A stretch of DNA of 64,000 bases from assembly GCF_016860545.1 (NCBI RefSeq), contig NZ_BNEB01000006.1, positions 310,001 to 374,000 of the forward strand, given 5' to 3'. This DNA is from Streptomyces asoensis. GTDB taxonomy: Bacteria; Actinomycetota; Actinomycetes; Streptomycetales; Streptomycetaceae. Positions within the stretch are counted from its first letter, which is position 1. Every line of letters starts with the position of its first letter. The translations under genes and the position numbers were made by a program. Shown here one piece after another: positions 41,720-50,390 of this stretch. The notes under the pieces were generated by a model. The model was not told the DNA's origin and searched no databases. It was given only the letters and a program-made list of their open reading frames with translations.

Positions 41720-41920
41720 ATGAACCACACCTTCCCGGCGTTGCTGCTCCTTGCGCTGGCGGTGGCCGTCCTCTTCTCCGTCATCGCCGCGGCGATCGCC
41801 TTCGCCCTCGCCCGCTGGGAGGGGGCCGCGGTGCCGGCGGCCCTGTCCCGCTGCGGCATCGCGTTCGCCGCGAGCCTCACCCTGTGCCTGGCCGTCTTCG
41901 CGGCGTTGGACCGGACGTAG
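41720..41920 (+). CDS. Small two-helix membrane protein
   Basis: A 66-residue hydrophobic protein (MNHTFPALLLLALAVAVLFS, then an amphipathic stretch and CGIAFAASLTLCLAVFAAL) predicted to form two transmembrane helices. It is divergent from the GGDEF gene, 29 bp away. The ribosome site is weak. No function is known. Confidence 0.5.
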   Translation: MNHTFPALLLLALAVAVLFSVIAAAIAFALARWEGAAVPAALSRCGIAFAASLTLCLAVFAALDRT

Positions 41921-42224
41921 CAAAGGGGGTAGGGACAAGAGGCCGGCCGGCGGCGGGACTTCCCCTTACGCCCCGGCAGGTACCGTCTGGCCGGATCATA
42001 TGGTCTTGGCCGAAAAGCCAGGACAGCTCAGGGCTGGCCAGCGCCATCACGCGTTCGCGGTGCCGGAACCGTTTGCGGCGACTCTGCGGGTCCGAGTCCG
42101 GGCCGGCAGAGGGCTGCGGTCGGTCATTCCCTCTGTTGTTCCGGGCCGCCAAAGTCGGGGCTGCTGTAGTCCGGGCTGGAGAAGCTCGGTCGCGAACCTC
42201 CCAGGTTGTCGGGCTGGTCTGCGG
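41921..42224. other. 304-bp stretch, no recognised feature
   Basis: Open frames here are short and without family features. Confidence 0.4.
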
Positions 42225-42766
42225 CTACTTCAGGAGCCGGAAGCCGGGCTGCCGAGCCCACGCTCTGAGGAATTCCGCCGAACCGTAGGCGGCAGGCCAC
42301 GGATCCGTCATCGTCGCGATGATGCCAGGAAGGTCGGTCACGATCGGGACTTGGCCCTCAAGAAGTTCGGCATTGGCGACGCCGCCGATCACGTCCATGA
42401 CAGCAGCGGTCAGCAGGGCCGTGATGACGTGGTCGACCGGCCTGTTACAGAACGCTATGACGTCGACGGCTGTGTCGGGGTAAAGCCGATGAGGGGTTCC
42501 TGATCGACTTCGTCGGCGTGCTCGGCCTCGAAGACGGCCTCGTCGCCGATGCCGGGTCCCATGAGAGAGACCATGACAGGCCGGCCTCCGTCGATGCCCC
42601 CGGTGTAGGCGACGCCGAGGCTCTCCGCGTGAATGTTGAGCTCGTACTCGCCGACCCGCTTCTCCTCAAAGTGCGACGAGGAACGGACAAGGAGCTCCCG
42701 GAGCCGCTGGATGGATATGAGTGGGACGGGCTCCGCCAACTCGATCACCAACACCGGACCACTCAT
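42225..42766 (-). pseudogene. Frameshifted DUF6368-like gene
   Basis: The first 100 codons read MSGPVLVIELAEPVPLISIQ through EVDQEPLIGF and then run out of frame at a GGGG run (42477-42480). One base over, the other frame continues AVDVIAFCNRPVDHVITALL, ANAELLEGQVPIVTDLPGII and ends GSAEFLRAWARQPGFRLLK. Restoring one base gives an uninterrupted protein of about 180 residues. The ending and layout match the Streptomyces DUF6368 family as I remember it. A sequencing error in the homopolymer is as likely as a true frameshift. Confidence 0.75.
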
Positions 42767-42993
42767 GACGAGAGCCTAGCCAGCCTGGGCTCCCATCCCC
42801 AACCGGTTACTCAGCATGCCCTCACCACACAAGCCGAATCAGATGTGATCTTCCCCGAAGGAGGCACCTGATGAGTACGACGACCTGTAGGTCTGCAGGG
42901 TCGGCCACCGCTCATTGACGGGTCCGTGGCTGCTTCCGGGTGTCCACCGTACGGCGTTCACTGCTGGTCAACAGGCTGGGTAGCTCCGTCCGG

Positions 42994-43671
42994 TCAGTGC
43001 CTGCCCGGCTGAAGTCCCCCCGGCTGGAGCCCTGCGTCGCGAGCGAGGAGGGCGGCCTGGACTCGGTTGTCGCAGTCGAGCTTGGTGAGGATGCGGCTGA
43101 CGTACGTCTTCACCGTGGCCTCGCTCATATGCAGCCGCCGCCCCGCGTCCGCGTTGGAGAGCCCCTCCCCGAGCAGCGCCAGCACCTCGCGCTCCCGGGT
43201 GGTGAGCCCGTCGAGCCGGCGGCGCGCGGCCTCCCCGCGCGTGGTGGCCCCGGTGGCGGAGAGCGCGTCCGCCACATGCCGGGTGGCTGCGGGTGAGAGG
43301 TACGCGTTACCTGCCGCCGCGGCCCGCACCGCCTGGATCAGCTCGTCGGGCGCGGAGTCCTTCAGCAGGAACCCCGCACCGCCGTGGCCGAGCGTGCGCA
43401 GTACGTTGTCCCGCTCTCCGAAGGTGGTGAGGATCAGGACCCGTACCTTCGGCGCGGCGCGGCCGAGTTCGACCAGCGCCGTCAGCCCGTCCATCACCGG
43501 CATCTGGATGTCCAGCAGCGCCACGTCGACCCCGCCGCCCCGGGCCGTCTCCACCGCCTCGCGGCCGTCCCCGGCCTCGGCGATCACGTCGATGTCGTCG
43601 GCCGAGGTGAGGATCATTCTGATGCCGGCCCTGATGAGCGGCTCGTCGTCGGCGACGAGGACCCGGATCAC
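42994..43671 (-). CDS. NarL/LuxR-type response regulator
   Basis: A 225-residue response regulator. The receiver domain has acidic residues in VADDEPLIRAG, the phosphorylated Asp in VALLDIQMPVMDG and Lys in FLLKDSAP; the C-terminal LuxR helix-turn-helix is LTTREREVLALLGEGLSNAD and SEATVKTYVSRIL. The start is GTG at 43671. It follows the sensor kinase gene on the same strand and is its partner. The nearby 35-bp inverted repeat is a candidate target. Confidence 0.95.
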   Translation of the reverse strand: MIRVLVADDEPLIRAGIRMILTSADDIDVIAEAGDGREAVETARGGGVDVALLDIQMPVMDGLTALVELGRAAPKVRVLILTTFGERDNVLRTLGHGGAGFLLKDSAPDELIQAVRAAAAGNAYLSPAATRHVADALSATGATTRGEAARRRLDGLTTREREVLALLGEGLSNADAGRRLHMSEATVKTYVSRILTKLDCDNRVQAALLARDAGLQPGGLQPGRH

Positions 43672-43776
43672 ACAGCCTCCTGCGCGGTGTCGATCATGAC
43701 GTGGTGATGGAGAAGCGGATGGAGTGGCCCCGCCATCATGCCCTGTAGCGGCCGACCCTCCGCACGGGGCCCGGCA

Positions 43777-44145
43777 TCACTTCGCCTTGTACGTCTCCTT
43801 GGAGACCAACTTCCCGTCCTGGAAGCAGAACCGGAAGACGGTGAGGGCGTCGGCCCCCTGGTCGTCCTTGGAGGTGAAGTGCCGGCACGTCGCTCCCTCG
43901 GGCAGCTTGGGCCCTTGGTCCGCCAGGTCCGAGGTGAGCCACGAGTCCTCTTCGGGGAGCCTGGCCTGGATGTCGGCCTCGGCGTCCCCGACCTTCGCCT
44001 CCTCGTAGACGCTCGGCGAGATGTCCGCCTTCTTCACCTCTTCCGTCATGACGCCGATCCCCCAGACGCCCAGGCCGATGACGCCCGCGACGAGGACGAC
44101 GGCGGTGACGGCACAGCCGATGGCGACGTTCTTCCTGGTACTCAT
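43777..44145 (-). CDS. Small membrane-anchored protein, possibly fused to the kinase
   Basis: A 122-residue unit with one N-terminal transmembrane helix (AIGCAVTAVVLVAGVIGLGV) and a soluble domain (VGDAEADIQARLPEEDSW, LPEGATCRHFTSKDD, TVFRFCFQDGKLVSKETY). It has an in-frame ATG at 44145 with AAGGGAG about 13 bases upstream, so it may be translated alone. It is in the same frame as the kinase with no intervening stop. Function unknown; it lies inside the two-component operon and could be a sensor accessory. Confidence 0.6.
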   Translation of the reverse strand: MSTRKNVAIGCAVTAVVLVAGVIGLGVWGIGVMTEEVKKADISPSVYEEAKVGDAEADIQARLPEEDSWLTSDLADQGPKLPEGATCRHFTSKDDQGADALTVFRFCFQDGKLVSKETYKAK

Positions 44146-45651
44146 AGTGGTGGTGAACTCCCTTTGTGGATCGGCCCCGTTGATGACCGTTCCACCGTCG
44201 CCCACCGCCCCGGGACGCCGCTGCCCCCGAAAGTCGCGAGCCGATACGACCGAGGTCGCGCCATTCGGTCCCGCGCCGCCCCGCGCACCGCTCCCCGCCC
44301 CGTGTCCCCCGAGGTTCCCCACCCGGCCCTCCGCGCCGCTTCCCGCCTTGCTCTCCTCCCCGTACGGCAGCATCCCCGCGATCCGGAAGCCGCCGTCCTC
44401 GGTGGGCCCGGTGTGCACCATGCCGCCGACCCGGCCGACCCGCTCGCACAGCCCCTTCAGCCCCTGGCCGCCGCTGATCTCCGGCGGCACCTCGGGCGCT
44501 CCGCCCGACACGGGCCCGTTGGTGACCTCCACGACCAGGCTGTCCGGTTCGTACCGCAGGGCAAGGCGTATCGGGGCGCCCGGCGCGTGCTTGTGGGCGT
44601 TGGTCAGCCCCTCCTGGACGATGCGGTACGCCTCGTGGTCGGCGGCGGGCGCCAACGGCCGCCGGACACCGCTTCGGTCCAGCGACACGGCCGTGCCCGC
44701 GCCCCGGGACGACTCGACCAGGCCGTCGATGGCGGCGATGGTACGGGGCGCGTACGACACCGAGGCGGCGTCGCCCACCGACTGCGGCTGGTGCCCCTGG
44801 TGTTCCCGGTACTCCCCGTACTCCGCCTCGTCGTGGAGCACCCCCACCGCCGCCCGCAGCTCCGCCATCGCGGTGACGGAGGCACCCCGGAGGATCCGTA
44901 CGGCCTCCCGCTGGTTCGCGGTCAGCTCCGGGTCGACCTGGAGGGCGCCCGCGTGCACGGAGATCAGGGCGAGCTGGTGGCCGAGGCTGTCGTGCATGTC
45001 ATGGGCGATGCGGTTGCGCTCCAGCAGCCGCGCCTCGCGGGCCACCATCGCCTGCTCGCGCCTGAGTTGCTCGTTGTTCAGCCACAACGCATCGAGCAGC
45101 CGCCGCCGTTGGTCCCGGTAGCGGCCGACGAGGGCAGGCACCACGGCAAGGGTGAGGAATGTCGCGACGTTCCACCCGAGGGTGACGAGCAGCACAGGCG
45201 CGACCCCTGAGGCGATGTCCTGGTACAGGTCCGGGACAGTGTGGAGCACACACGCGGCCCCGAACGCGGCGGCCACCCGCCAGGGTTCCGTGATCCGCCG
45301 CCCCGCCGACCAGGCGGCGCACACCAGCAGCACGGAGGCCATGACATTCCACCCCCCGGCCAGCGGGGCGGAGAGGATCAGGGCGGTCGCGGGCAGCGCG
45401 TGGCGCGCGGGCGCCAGCAGGGCCATCGCCCCGGCGAGGAGGACGGTCTGCGCGCCGATAGTGTCCATCCACGCGCCGATGCCCGTGGCGAGCCCGGCGA
45501 GGGTGACGGCGAGCACCGCCTCCCCGACGATACGGGCGGGGCTCCAGATCACACCGCCGGTCAACCGCCGCCGCAGACCCCGAACGGCGAGCCCGGCGGA
45601 AGGTACCCGTCGATCTCCCACATCCGTACCCACCCGCACATCCACATCCAT
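43777..45651 (-). CDS. Sensor histidine kinase (HisKA_3), open into a downstream small-protein frame
   Basis: The kinase has about five transmembrane helices (residues 35-170), a HisKA_3 box with the phospho-acceptor in ERNRIAHDMHDSLGHQ and an ATPase domain (YRIVQEGLTNAHKHAPG, GQGLKGLCERVGRVGG). After the kinase, no stop codon occurs: the frame runs through about 65 low-complexity residues into a second unit beginning MSTRKNVAIG at 44145. The linker DNA contains a plausible ribosome site (AAGGGAG), so two separate proteins were probably ancestral and the kinase stop was lost. ATGs at 45744 and 45705 are alternative starts, but the first lies inside the inverted repeat at 45724-45758. It partners the regulator at 42994. 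Confidence 0.85.
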   Translation of the reverse strand: MDVDVRVGTDVGDRRVPSAGLAVRGLRRRLTGGVIWSPARIVGEAVLAVTLAGLATGIGAWMDTIGAQTVLLAGAMALLAPARHALPATALILSAPLAGGWNVMASVLLVCAAWSAGRRITEPWRVAAAFGAACVLHTVPDLYQDIASGVAPVLLVTLGWNVATFLTLAVVPALVGRYRDQRRRLLDALWLNNEQLRREQAMVAREARLLERNRIAHDMHDSLGHQLALISVHAGALQVDPELTANQREAVRILRGASVTAMAELRAAVGVLHDEAEYGEYREHQGHQPQSVGDAASVSYAPRTIAAIDGLVESSRGAGTAVSLDRSGVRRPLAPAADHEAYRIVQEGLTNAHKHAPGAPIRLALRYEPDSLVVEVTNGPVSGGAPEVPPEISGGQGLKGLCERVGRVGGMVHTGPTEDGGFRIAGMLPYGEESKAGSGAEGRVGNLGGHGAGSGARGGAGPNGATSVVSARDFRGQRRPGAVGDGGTVINGADPQREFTTTMSTRKNVAIGCAVTAVVLVAGVIGLGVWGIGVMTEEVKKADISPSVYEEAKVGDAEADIQARLPEEDSWLTSDLADQGPKLPEGATCRHFTSKDDQGADALTVFRFCFQDGKLVSKETYKAK

Positions 45652-45723
45652 TTCCCTGTCCGCATACACCGGACCGACGGTAGGCCCCCGGAAGAGCGCC
45701 TGCATCGGCCGAGCGTCGTGCCA

Positions 45724-45758
45724 CCGTACGACGAAAGTTGACATCTTTCGTCGTACGG
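45724..45758. promoter_or_regulatory. Perfect 14-bp inverted repeat in divergent promoter
   Basis: Arms CCGTACGACGAAAG and CTTTCGTCGTACGG flank the 7-base spacer TTGACAT, which itself contains a TTGACA -35 hexamer. It lies between the sensor kinase gene and the divergent LURP-one gene and is a likely operator for the adjacent response regulator. Confidence 0.75.
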
Positions 45759-45848
45759 GATCACGACTTCCGGAGACTGCGCCGGGCCGGTCGTGCGGCC
45801 GACGATGGACGGACCGAAACGGGGACACGGGGACAACGGGAGATCCAC

Positions 45849-46553
45849 ATGGACAGCACCGGCGCGGAGTCGAGTACAGGAACGGGCGCGGAGCAGGACG
45901 AGGCCGCCGTCGGTCTCACCAAGGCCGCCCCCGCCCCAGCCCCGGCCCCAACCCCCGCGGAAGCACCGGACATCCAGTCCCACGACACCTTCGTCATCAA
46001 GAAGTCACTGAGCCTCACGACCGGCGAGTACGTGGTGAGCGTGGCACGGCCGGACGGCTCCGAGGGCGAGCCCGTCGCATACGCACGCCAGAAGCGGCTG
46101 TCGCTCAGGGGGCAGGTGACCGTCTATACGGACGCGTCCAGGAAGTCCGTTCTCGCCGCTTTCAAGGGCCGCGACCACGAAGTGGGCTACATGTACGACG
46201 TGCGGGACGCTTCGGGCCGGTCCTTCGGGTCGTTCCACGAGGACGCGGGCGCGTCTTTCCTCCGCAGGACATGGCAGGTGCGGCAGCCGGGGACGACGAA
46301 GCTGACCTGCCGCGAGCGCAGCAGGGTGGTGGCCTTCGTCCGGTTCGTCTGGGAGTTCGTGCCGTATCTCGAATACGTGCCGTTCATCTGGCCGTACCGC
46401 TTCGAGTACACCGAGAGCGGCAAGCCGCTGATGACCGTCACCAAGAAGCTGGGGCTGCACACCCGGTACGTACTTGAGATCCTCGCGCCCGACATCGACC
46501 GCCGCCTCGCCATCGCCCACACGCTGGCCCTGGACGCCCTCGAAGTGGACTGA
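45849..46553 (+). CDS. LURP-one/scramblase-like (Tubby-fold) protein
   Basis: A 234-residue protein. After an Ala/Pro-rich 40-residue leader comes a LURP-one-related barrel (HDTFVIKKSLSLTTGEYVVS, SLRGQVTVYTDASRKSVLAA, GRSFGSFHEDAGASFLRRTW, RRLAIAHTLALDAL). Bacterial members are thought to bind membranes or lipids, but no enzymatic role is established. GGGAG precedes the ATG. It is divergent from the two-component system and shares its inverted-repeat operator region. Confidence 0.85.
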   Translation: MDSTGAESSTGTGAEQDEAAVGLTKAAPAPAPAPTPAEAPDIQSHDTFVIKKSLSLTTGEYVVSVARPDGSEGEPVAYARQKRLSLRGQVTVYTDASRKSVLAAFKGRDHEVGYMYDVRDASGRSFGSFHEDAGASFLRRTWQVRQPGTTKLTCRERSRVVAFVRFVWEFVPYLEYVPFIWPYRFEYTESGKPLMTVTKKLGLHTRYVLEILAPDIDRRLAIAHTLALDALEVD

Positions 46554-46614
46554 CACGTACATCACGACCGTTACGGCGAAGTAGGCCAGGTACGCCACGG
46601 ATCGCCGTTGCGCG

Positions 46615-47210
46615 TCGCGTCGCCGACAGGCCGCCGAGCCACAGTCACAAGCCTGCCGGACCGGCAGGCGTTGTGCGGGATCCAGTGCGTGCTGCATACC
46701 GGCATCCAGTGGGAGCACCTGCCACAGGAACTGGGCTTCGGCTCGGGGATGCCTGTTGGCGACCGCCGACCGCGTGGAAACGGGCCGGCGCGTGGGACGA
46801 GCTGCATCTGGTGCTGCTGAAGAAGCTGCGGCGGCGAAGAAGCTGGACTGGTCGCGGGCGGTGATCGACTCCTCCCACGTGCGGGCGGCCCTGCGCGGCC
46901 GACAAGCGGGCCCAGCCCGGTCGACCGCGCACGGCCGGGCAGCAAGCACCATGTCCTCACCGACGGACAGGGCATCCCGCTCGCGGTGTCGCTGACCGGC
47001 GGAAACCGCAACGACGTCGCGCAGTTGCTGCCGCTGCTGGACACGGTCCCACCCGTGGCCGGCGCGGTCGGTCGGCCACGACGCCGACCTGACGGCTGAA
47101 CGGCATCCGCCGCCGCGAATCCGCTGGGAGAGCCGCGACGACATCCACGAAACCTTCCTCTGCCTCGACACCTGCCTGATCACCCACCGACACGTCCAAC
47201 GCCGTTGTCG
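46615..47210 (+). mobile_element. Degenerate IS5-family transposase remnant
   Basis: Fragments in several frames follow an IS5-family transposase in order: HTGIQWEHLPQELGFGSGM, LDWSRAVIDSSHVRA (first catalytic Asp), GPSPVDRARPG, HHVLTDGQGIPLAVSLTGGN (second Asp region) and RIRWESRDDIHETFLCLDTC near the end. The part that should carry the catalytic Glu (the DRGYD segment) is deleted. No terminal inverted repeats were recognised, so the element is dead. Confidence 0.8.
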
Positions 47211-47394
47211 GGAACCCTTATCGCTGACGGCCACTCCGGTGTCTCGCCGACCTGCTGGGCCTTCAGCAGCTCCAGAACCGGCACGTCGGATCGTCGCGGG
47301 CCGACCGAACACGGTAAGCAGGAACCGGCAAGTCGACTGGCTGCGGCCCTGCGGCGCCATGCACTGGGATGCCCGCCGGATGCGGGCGTCGGGG

Positions 47395-47736
47395 TCAGCC
47401 CTCCGCCGGGGCGTCGATGACGTTGCCCTCCTTGTCCAGGGTGTGGGTGTCCCAGTACGTGTCCCACTTGTCGCCGACCTCCTGCGGCACCTTGCCCTGC
47501 GGATACCGCGCGAATCCCGACGGAGGTTCCTGTCCGTCCGAAACGCAGGCACTGCCGGTTCCGCCCACGGACAGGACGGGGTACTCGCCACTCGCGCAGA
47601 CGTCTTCGCGGTACTCCCAGCCGGAGCAACCGGTGAGCGCCACCACCGCGGCCACGCTCGCGAAAGCGGCGGCCGCGATGCGCATGCGTCCAGGACGGAC
47701 TCTGGTGGTGAAGCCCGCTCTGCGGGACGTGTTCAT
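47395..47736 (-). CDS. SCO0607-family lipoprotein
   Basis: A 113-residue secreted lipoprotein. A basic N-terminus and hydrophobic stretch (AAAAFASVAAVVALTGCSG) lead to a lipobox with the lipidated Cys in LTGC. The mature part has CASGEYPVLSVGGTGSACV, EPPSGFARYPQGKVPQEVG and KWDTYWDTHTLDKEG, the Streptomyces SCO0607 family pattern. GGAGA precedes the ATG at 47736. Function unknown. Confidence 0.85.
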   Translation of the reverse strand: MNTSRRAGFTTRVRPGRMRIAAAAFASVAAVVALTGCSGWEYREDVCASGEYPVLSVGGTGSACVSDGQEPPSGFARYPQGKVPQEVGDKWDTYWDTHTLDKEGNVIDAPAEG

Positions 47737-47896
47737 GACTTTCTCCAGTCGTTCGGTGTGCCACCACTCTCGCCGCCGGAGGGCTGCCGAGCCCTGAGTA
47801 CGCGTACTCACACGCGCTCGTGCGGATGCTCAACATGCCTGGCTTCAGGGGCGGTTCACGAGTTCTCAGGGGTGGCCGTGTCGGGGCCCGGGGTGG

Positions 47897-47934
47897 GATT
47901 AGGGGTTCGGGTGGGGCCCGGGGCCACCTAGGCT
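47897..47934 (+). promoter_or_regulatory. GATTAGGGGTTC box and -10 of the thioesterase promoter
   Basis: GATTAGGGGTTC (47897-47908) is followed after 20 bases by TAGGCT (47929-47934), about 53 bp before the thioesterase ATG. The same box and layout occur before ccr on the other strand. Confidence 0.6.
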
Positions 47935-47987
47935 GGCGCCGTCATGTGGACACGCCCCGCGGGGCCGCCCGGTGAGGAGTCACGTGG

Positions 47988-48812
47988 ATGAGCACGGACA
48001 GGAGCACGGGAACGGGCGCGCCGGGCGGCGCTGCCGACGCCGGGGACACCCTGTGGGTGCGGCGGTTCCATCCGGTGGCGGACGCAAGGGTGCGGGTGGT
48101 GTTCCTGCCGCACGCGGGTGGTTCGGCGTCGTTCTTCTTCCCCTTCTCGGCGGCACTGGCCGCCACCGGTCGCGTCGAGGCGCTCAGCGTGCAGTACCCG
48201 GGGCGCCAGGACCGGCGTGACGAGGCGCCGTTGCGGTCCCTGGCGGAACTGGCGGACGGCGTCCACCGGGCGCTGCGCGGCTGGACGGACCGGCCGCTGG
48301 TGCTGATGGGGCACAGCATGGGCGCGGTCATCGCCTACGAGGTGGCCCGGCTGGGGGAACGCGAGGGGAACGGTGTGCCGCTCGGCGTCATCGCCTCCGG
48401 CCGCAGGGCCCCGTCGGTACACCGGGTGGAGGACGCGCACCGGCTCGGCGACAAGGAGTTCCTGGCCGAGGTCCGCTCCCTGAGCGGCACCGCTTCGGCG
48501 CTCCTGGACGACGAGGAGATCGTACGGATGATCCTGCCGGGGCTGCGGGCCGACTACCAGGCGGTGGAGACGCACGAGCCGGCGCCCGAGCCGCTGTTGC
48601 GCTGCCCCGTCGGGGTGGTCACGGGCGACGCGGACCCGCGGGTGACGCCGGAGGAGGCGCAGGCGTGGCGTCGGCACACCACGGGCGGCTTCCGCTTCCG
48701 CGTCTTCCCGGGCGGGCACTTCTACCTCAACGACCACCAGGCGTCGGTGGCGGACACGATCGACGAGTACGTGGCGGCGTTCGCGAAGGAGGCGGCGGCC
48801 GACGCCGGTTGA
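47988..48812 (+). CDS. Type II thioesterase
   Basis: A 274-residue editing thioesterase for PKS assembly lines, removing stalled acyl groups from carrier proteins. It has VVFLPHAGGSASFFFPFSAA, the intact nucleophile motif MGHSMGAVIAYEVA, Asp in VVTGDADPRVTPEEA and His in FPGGHFYLNDH. GGAG lies 10 bases before the ATG. It is convergent with ccr and shares a strong terminator with it. A second intact type II thioesterase lies at 54213. Confidence 0.94.
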   Translation: MSTDRSTGTGAPGGAADAGDTLWVRRFHPVADARVRVVFLPHAGGSASFFFPFSAALAATGRVEALSVQYPGRQDRRDEAPLRSLAELADGVHRALRGWTDRPLVLMGHSMGAVIAYEVARLGEREGNGVPLGVIASGRRAPSVHRVEDAHRLGDKEFLAEVRSLSGTASALLDDEEIVRMILPGLRADYQAVETHEPAPEPLLRCPVGVVTGDADPRVTPEEAQAWRRHTTGGFRFRVFPGGHFYLNDHQASVADTIDEYVAAFAKEAAADAG

Positions 48813-48832
48813 CGCCGGTGGAGCGGGACGCG

Positions 48833-48875
48833 GACGGCGCGGCACCACCGTGAGGAGCGGTGGTGCCGCGCCGTC
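48833..48875. terminator. 18-bp perfect hairpin shared by convergent genes
   Basis: Arms 48833-48850 and 48858-48875 pair perfectly around a 7-base loop, between the ends of the thioesterase and ccr genes. It probably terminates both. Confidence 0.85.
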
Positions 48876-48916
48876 GTCCGCGGGCTGCCCTGCGGCGCTC
48901 GTGCGGTCGGCGGGCG

Positions 48917-50263
48917 TCAGTCGGTCGGAGCGCGGAAGCGGTTGATGGCGGGCAGGTGCCGCTCGCGCAGTTCACCGTTGCGTACTCCGAGGCCGGGCTC
49001 CGGCGCCAGGCACAGCACGCCGACCTTTCCGGAGTGGCGGTTGCGGTGCACGTCCTGGGTGGCGGTGCCCACCGCGGAGAGCGGGTACACGGTGGAGAGC
49101 GTGGGGTGGATCATGCCCTTGGCGATGAGACGGTTGGCCTCCCACGCCTCACGGTAGTTGGCGAAGTGGCTGCCGATGATGCGCTTGAGGGACATCCACA
49201 GGTAGCGGTTGTCGTACTCGTGCCGGTATCCGGAGGTGGAGGCGCACGTCACGACGGAGCCGCCGCGCCTGGTCACGTACACGCTGGCGCCGAACGTCTC
49301 CCGGCCGGGGTGCTCCACGACGACGTCCGGGTCCTCACCGCCCGTCAGTTTCCTGATCCTGGCGCCGAAACGCTTCCACTCCCGGGGGTCCGGTGTGGAC
49401 TCGTCCTTCCAGAACCGGTACCCCTCCTGCGCCCGGTCGATGACCAGTTCGGCGCCCATGGAGCGCACCAGCTCGGCCTTGCGCTGCCCGGAGACCACAC
49501 ACACGGGAACGGCACCGCCGTTGAGCGCGATCTGGGTGGCGTAGGAGCCGAGCCCGCCGGCGGCGCCCCAGATGAGGACCGTGTCGCCCTGCTTCATCCG
49601 GGCGCCATTGCGCGAGACCAGCTGCCGGTAGGCGGTGGAGTTCACCAGTCCGGACGCCGCGGCCTCCTCCCAGGTGAGGTGGCCCGGCATGGGCATGAGC
49701 TGGTTGACCTTCACCAGGGACAGCTCGGCCAGGCCGCCGAAGTTGGTCTCGAAGCCCCAGATGCGCTGCTCGGGGTCGAGCATGGTGTCGTCGTGGCCGT
49801 CCGGCGCCTGGAGCTCGATGGACAGGCAGTGGGCCACCACCCGGTCCCCCGGCTTCCAGCCGCGCACGCCGGGGCCGGTGCGCAGCACCACGCCCGCGAG
49901 GTCCGAGCCGAGCACGTGGTACGGCTGGTCGTGCCGGACGGCGTCGGGGTCGCCGGAGCGGGCGTAGCGCTCGAGGAACGTGAACGTGGGGAGCGGCTCG
50001 AAGATGGCGCTCCACACGGTGTTGTAGTTGATCGCGCTGGCCATGACCGCGATCAGCGCCTCTCCGGGACCCGGCTGCGGGGTCGGCACCTCCTCCACGC
50101 GCAGGGCCTTGGCCGGGTCCTTGTCCCGGGTGGCGAGCCCCTCGAACATCGTGGCGTCCTCCTTGCGGATCACCGCCCCGCGGTACGACTCGGGCAGCGG
50201 GAGGGCCGCGATGTCCTCGGGCCGGGCATCGTCGGAGAGTACGGCGCTGACTATGGCTTCCAC
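48917..50263 (-). CDS. ccr: Crotonyl-CoA carboxylase/reductase
   Basis: Reductively carboxylates crotonyl-CoA to ethylmalonyl-CoA with NADPH and CO2, supplying an ethyl-bearing PKS extender unit. The 448 residues match the Streptomyces Ccr family: YNTVWSAIFEPLPTFTFLER, HVLGSDLAGVVLRTGPGV, VLIWGAAGGLGSYATQIA, EHPGRETFGASVYVTRRGG and the C-terminal LPAINRFR. The start is GTG at 50263. The GATTAGGGGTTC box lies 73 bp upstream. It indicates that at least one AT of the PKS, outside this window, uses ethylmalonyl-CoA or a longer homologue. Confidence 0.96.
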   Translation of the reverse strand: MEAIVSAVLSDDARPEDIAALPLPESYRGAVIRKEDATMFEGLATRDKDPAKALRVEEVPTPQPGPGEALIAVMASAINYNTVWSAIFEPLPTFTFLERYARSGDPDAVRHDQPYHVLGSDLAGVVLRTGPGVRGWKPGDRVVAHCLSIELQAPDGHDDTMLDPEQRIWGFETNFGGLAELSLVKVNQLMPMPGHLTWEEAAASGLVNSTAYRQLVSRNGARMKQGDTVLIWGAAGGLGSYATQIALNGGAVPVCVVSGQRKAELVRSMGAELVIDRAQEGYRFWKDESTPDPREWKRFGARIRKLTGGEDPDVVVEHPGRETFGASVYVTRRGGSVVTCASTSGYRHEYDNRYLWMSLKRIIGSHFANYREAWEANRLIAKGMIHPTLSTVYPLSAVGTATQDVHRNRHSGKVGVLCLAPEPGLGVRNGELRERHLPAINRFRAPTD

Positions 50264-50308
50264 GAGGTCCCCGATTCTGGCGTGAGGAGTGACTGACCGC
50301 CGTCTGCG

Positions 50309-50347
50309 ACTGTAGGGACCGTCGACGAGGGGCCAGAACCCCTAATC
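50309..50347 (-). promoter_or_regulatory. GATTAGGGGTTC box and -10 of the ccr promoter
   Basis: On the minus strand GATTAGGGGTTC (50347-50336) is followed after 21 bases by TACAGT (50314-50309), 45 bp before the ccr start. It mirrors the thioesterase promoter. Confidence 0.62.
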
Positions 50348-50390
50348 TGCCGGGACGCCCCGTACCCGCCGGGGCCCCGCCGCGGGCCGG

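Noticed and set aside
41877..42152. Minus-strand frame containing ALASPELSWLFGQDHMIRPD
   Set aside because: The segment looks protein-like, but no family was recognised, no ribosome site is present, and it overlaps the end of the small membrane gene.
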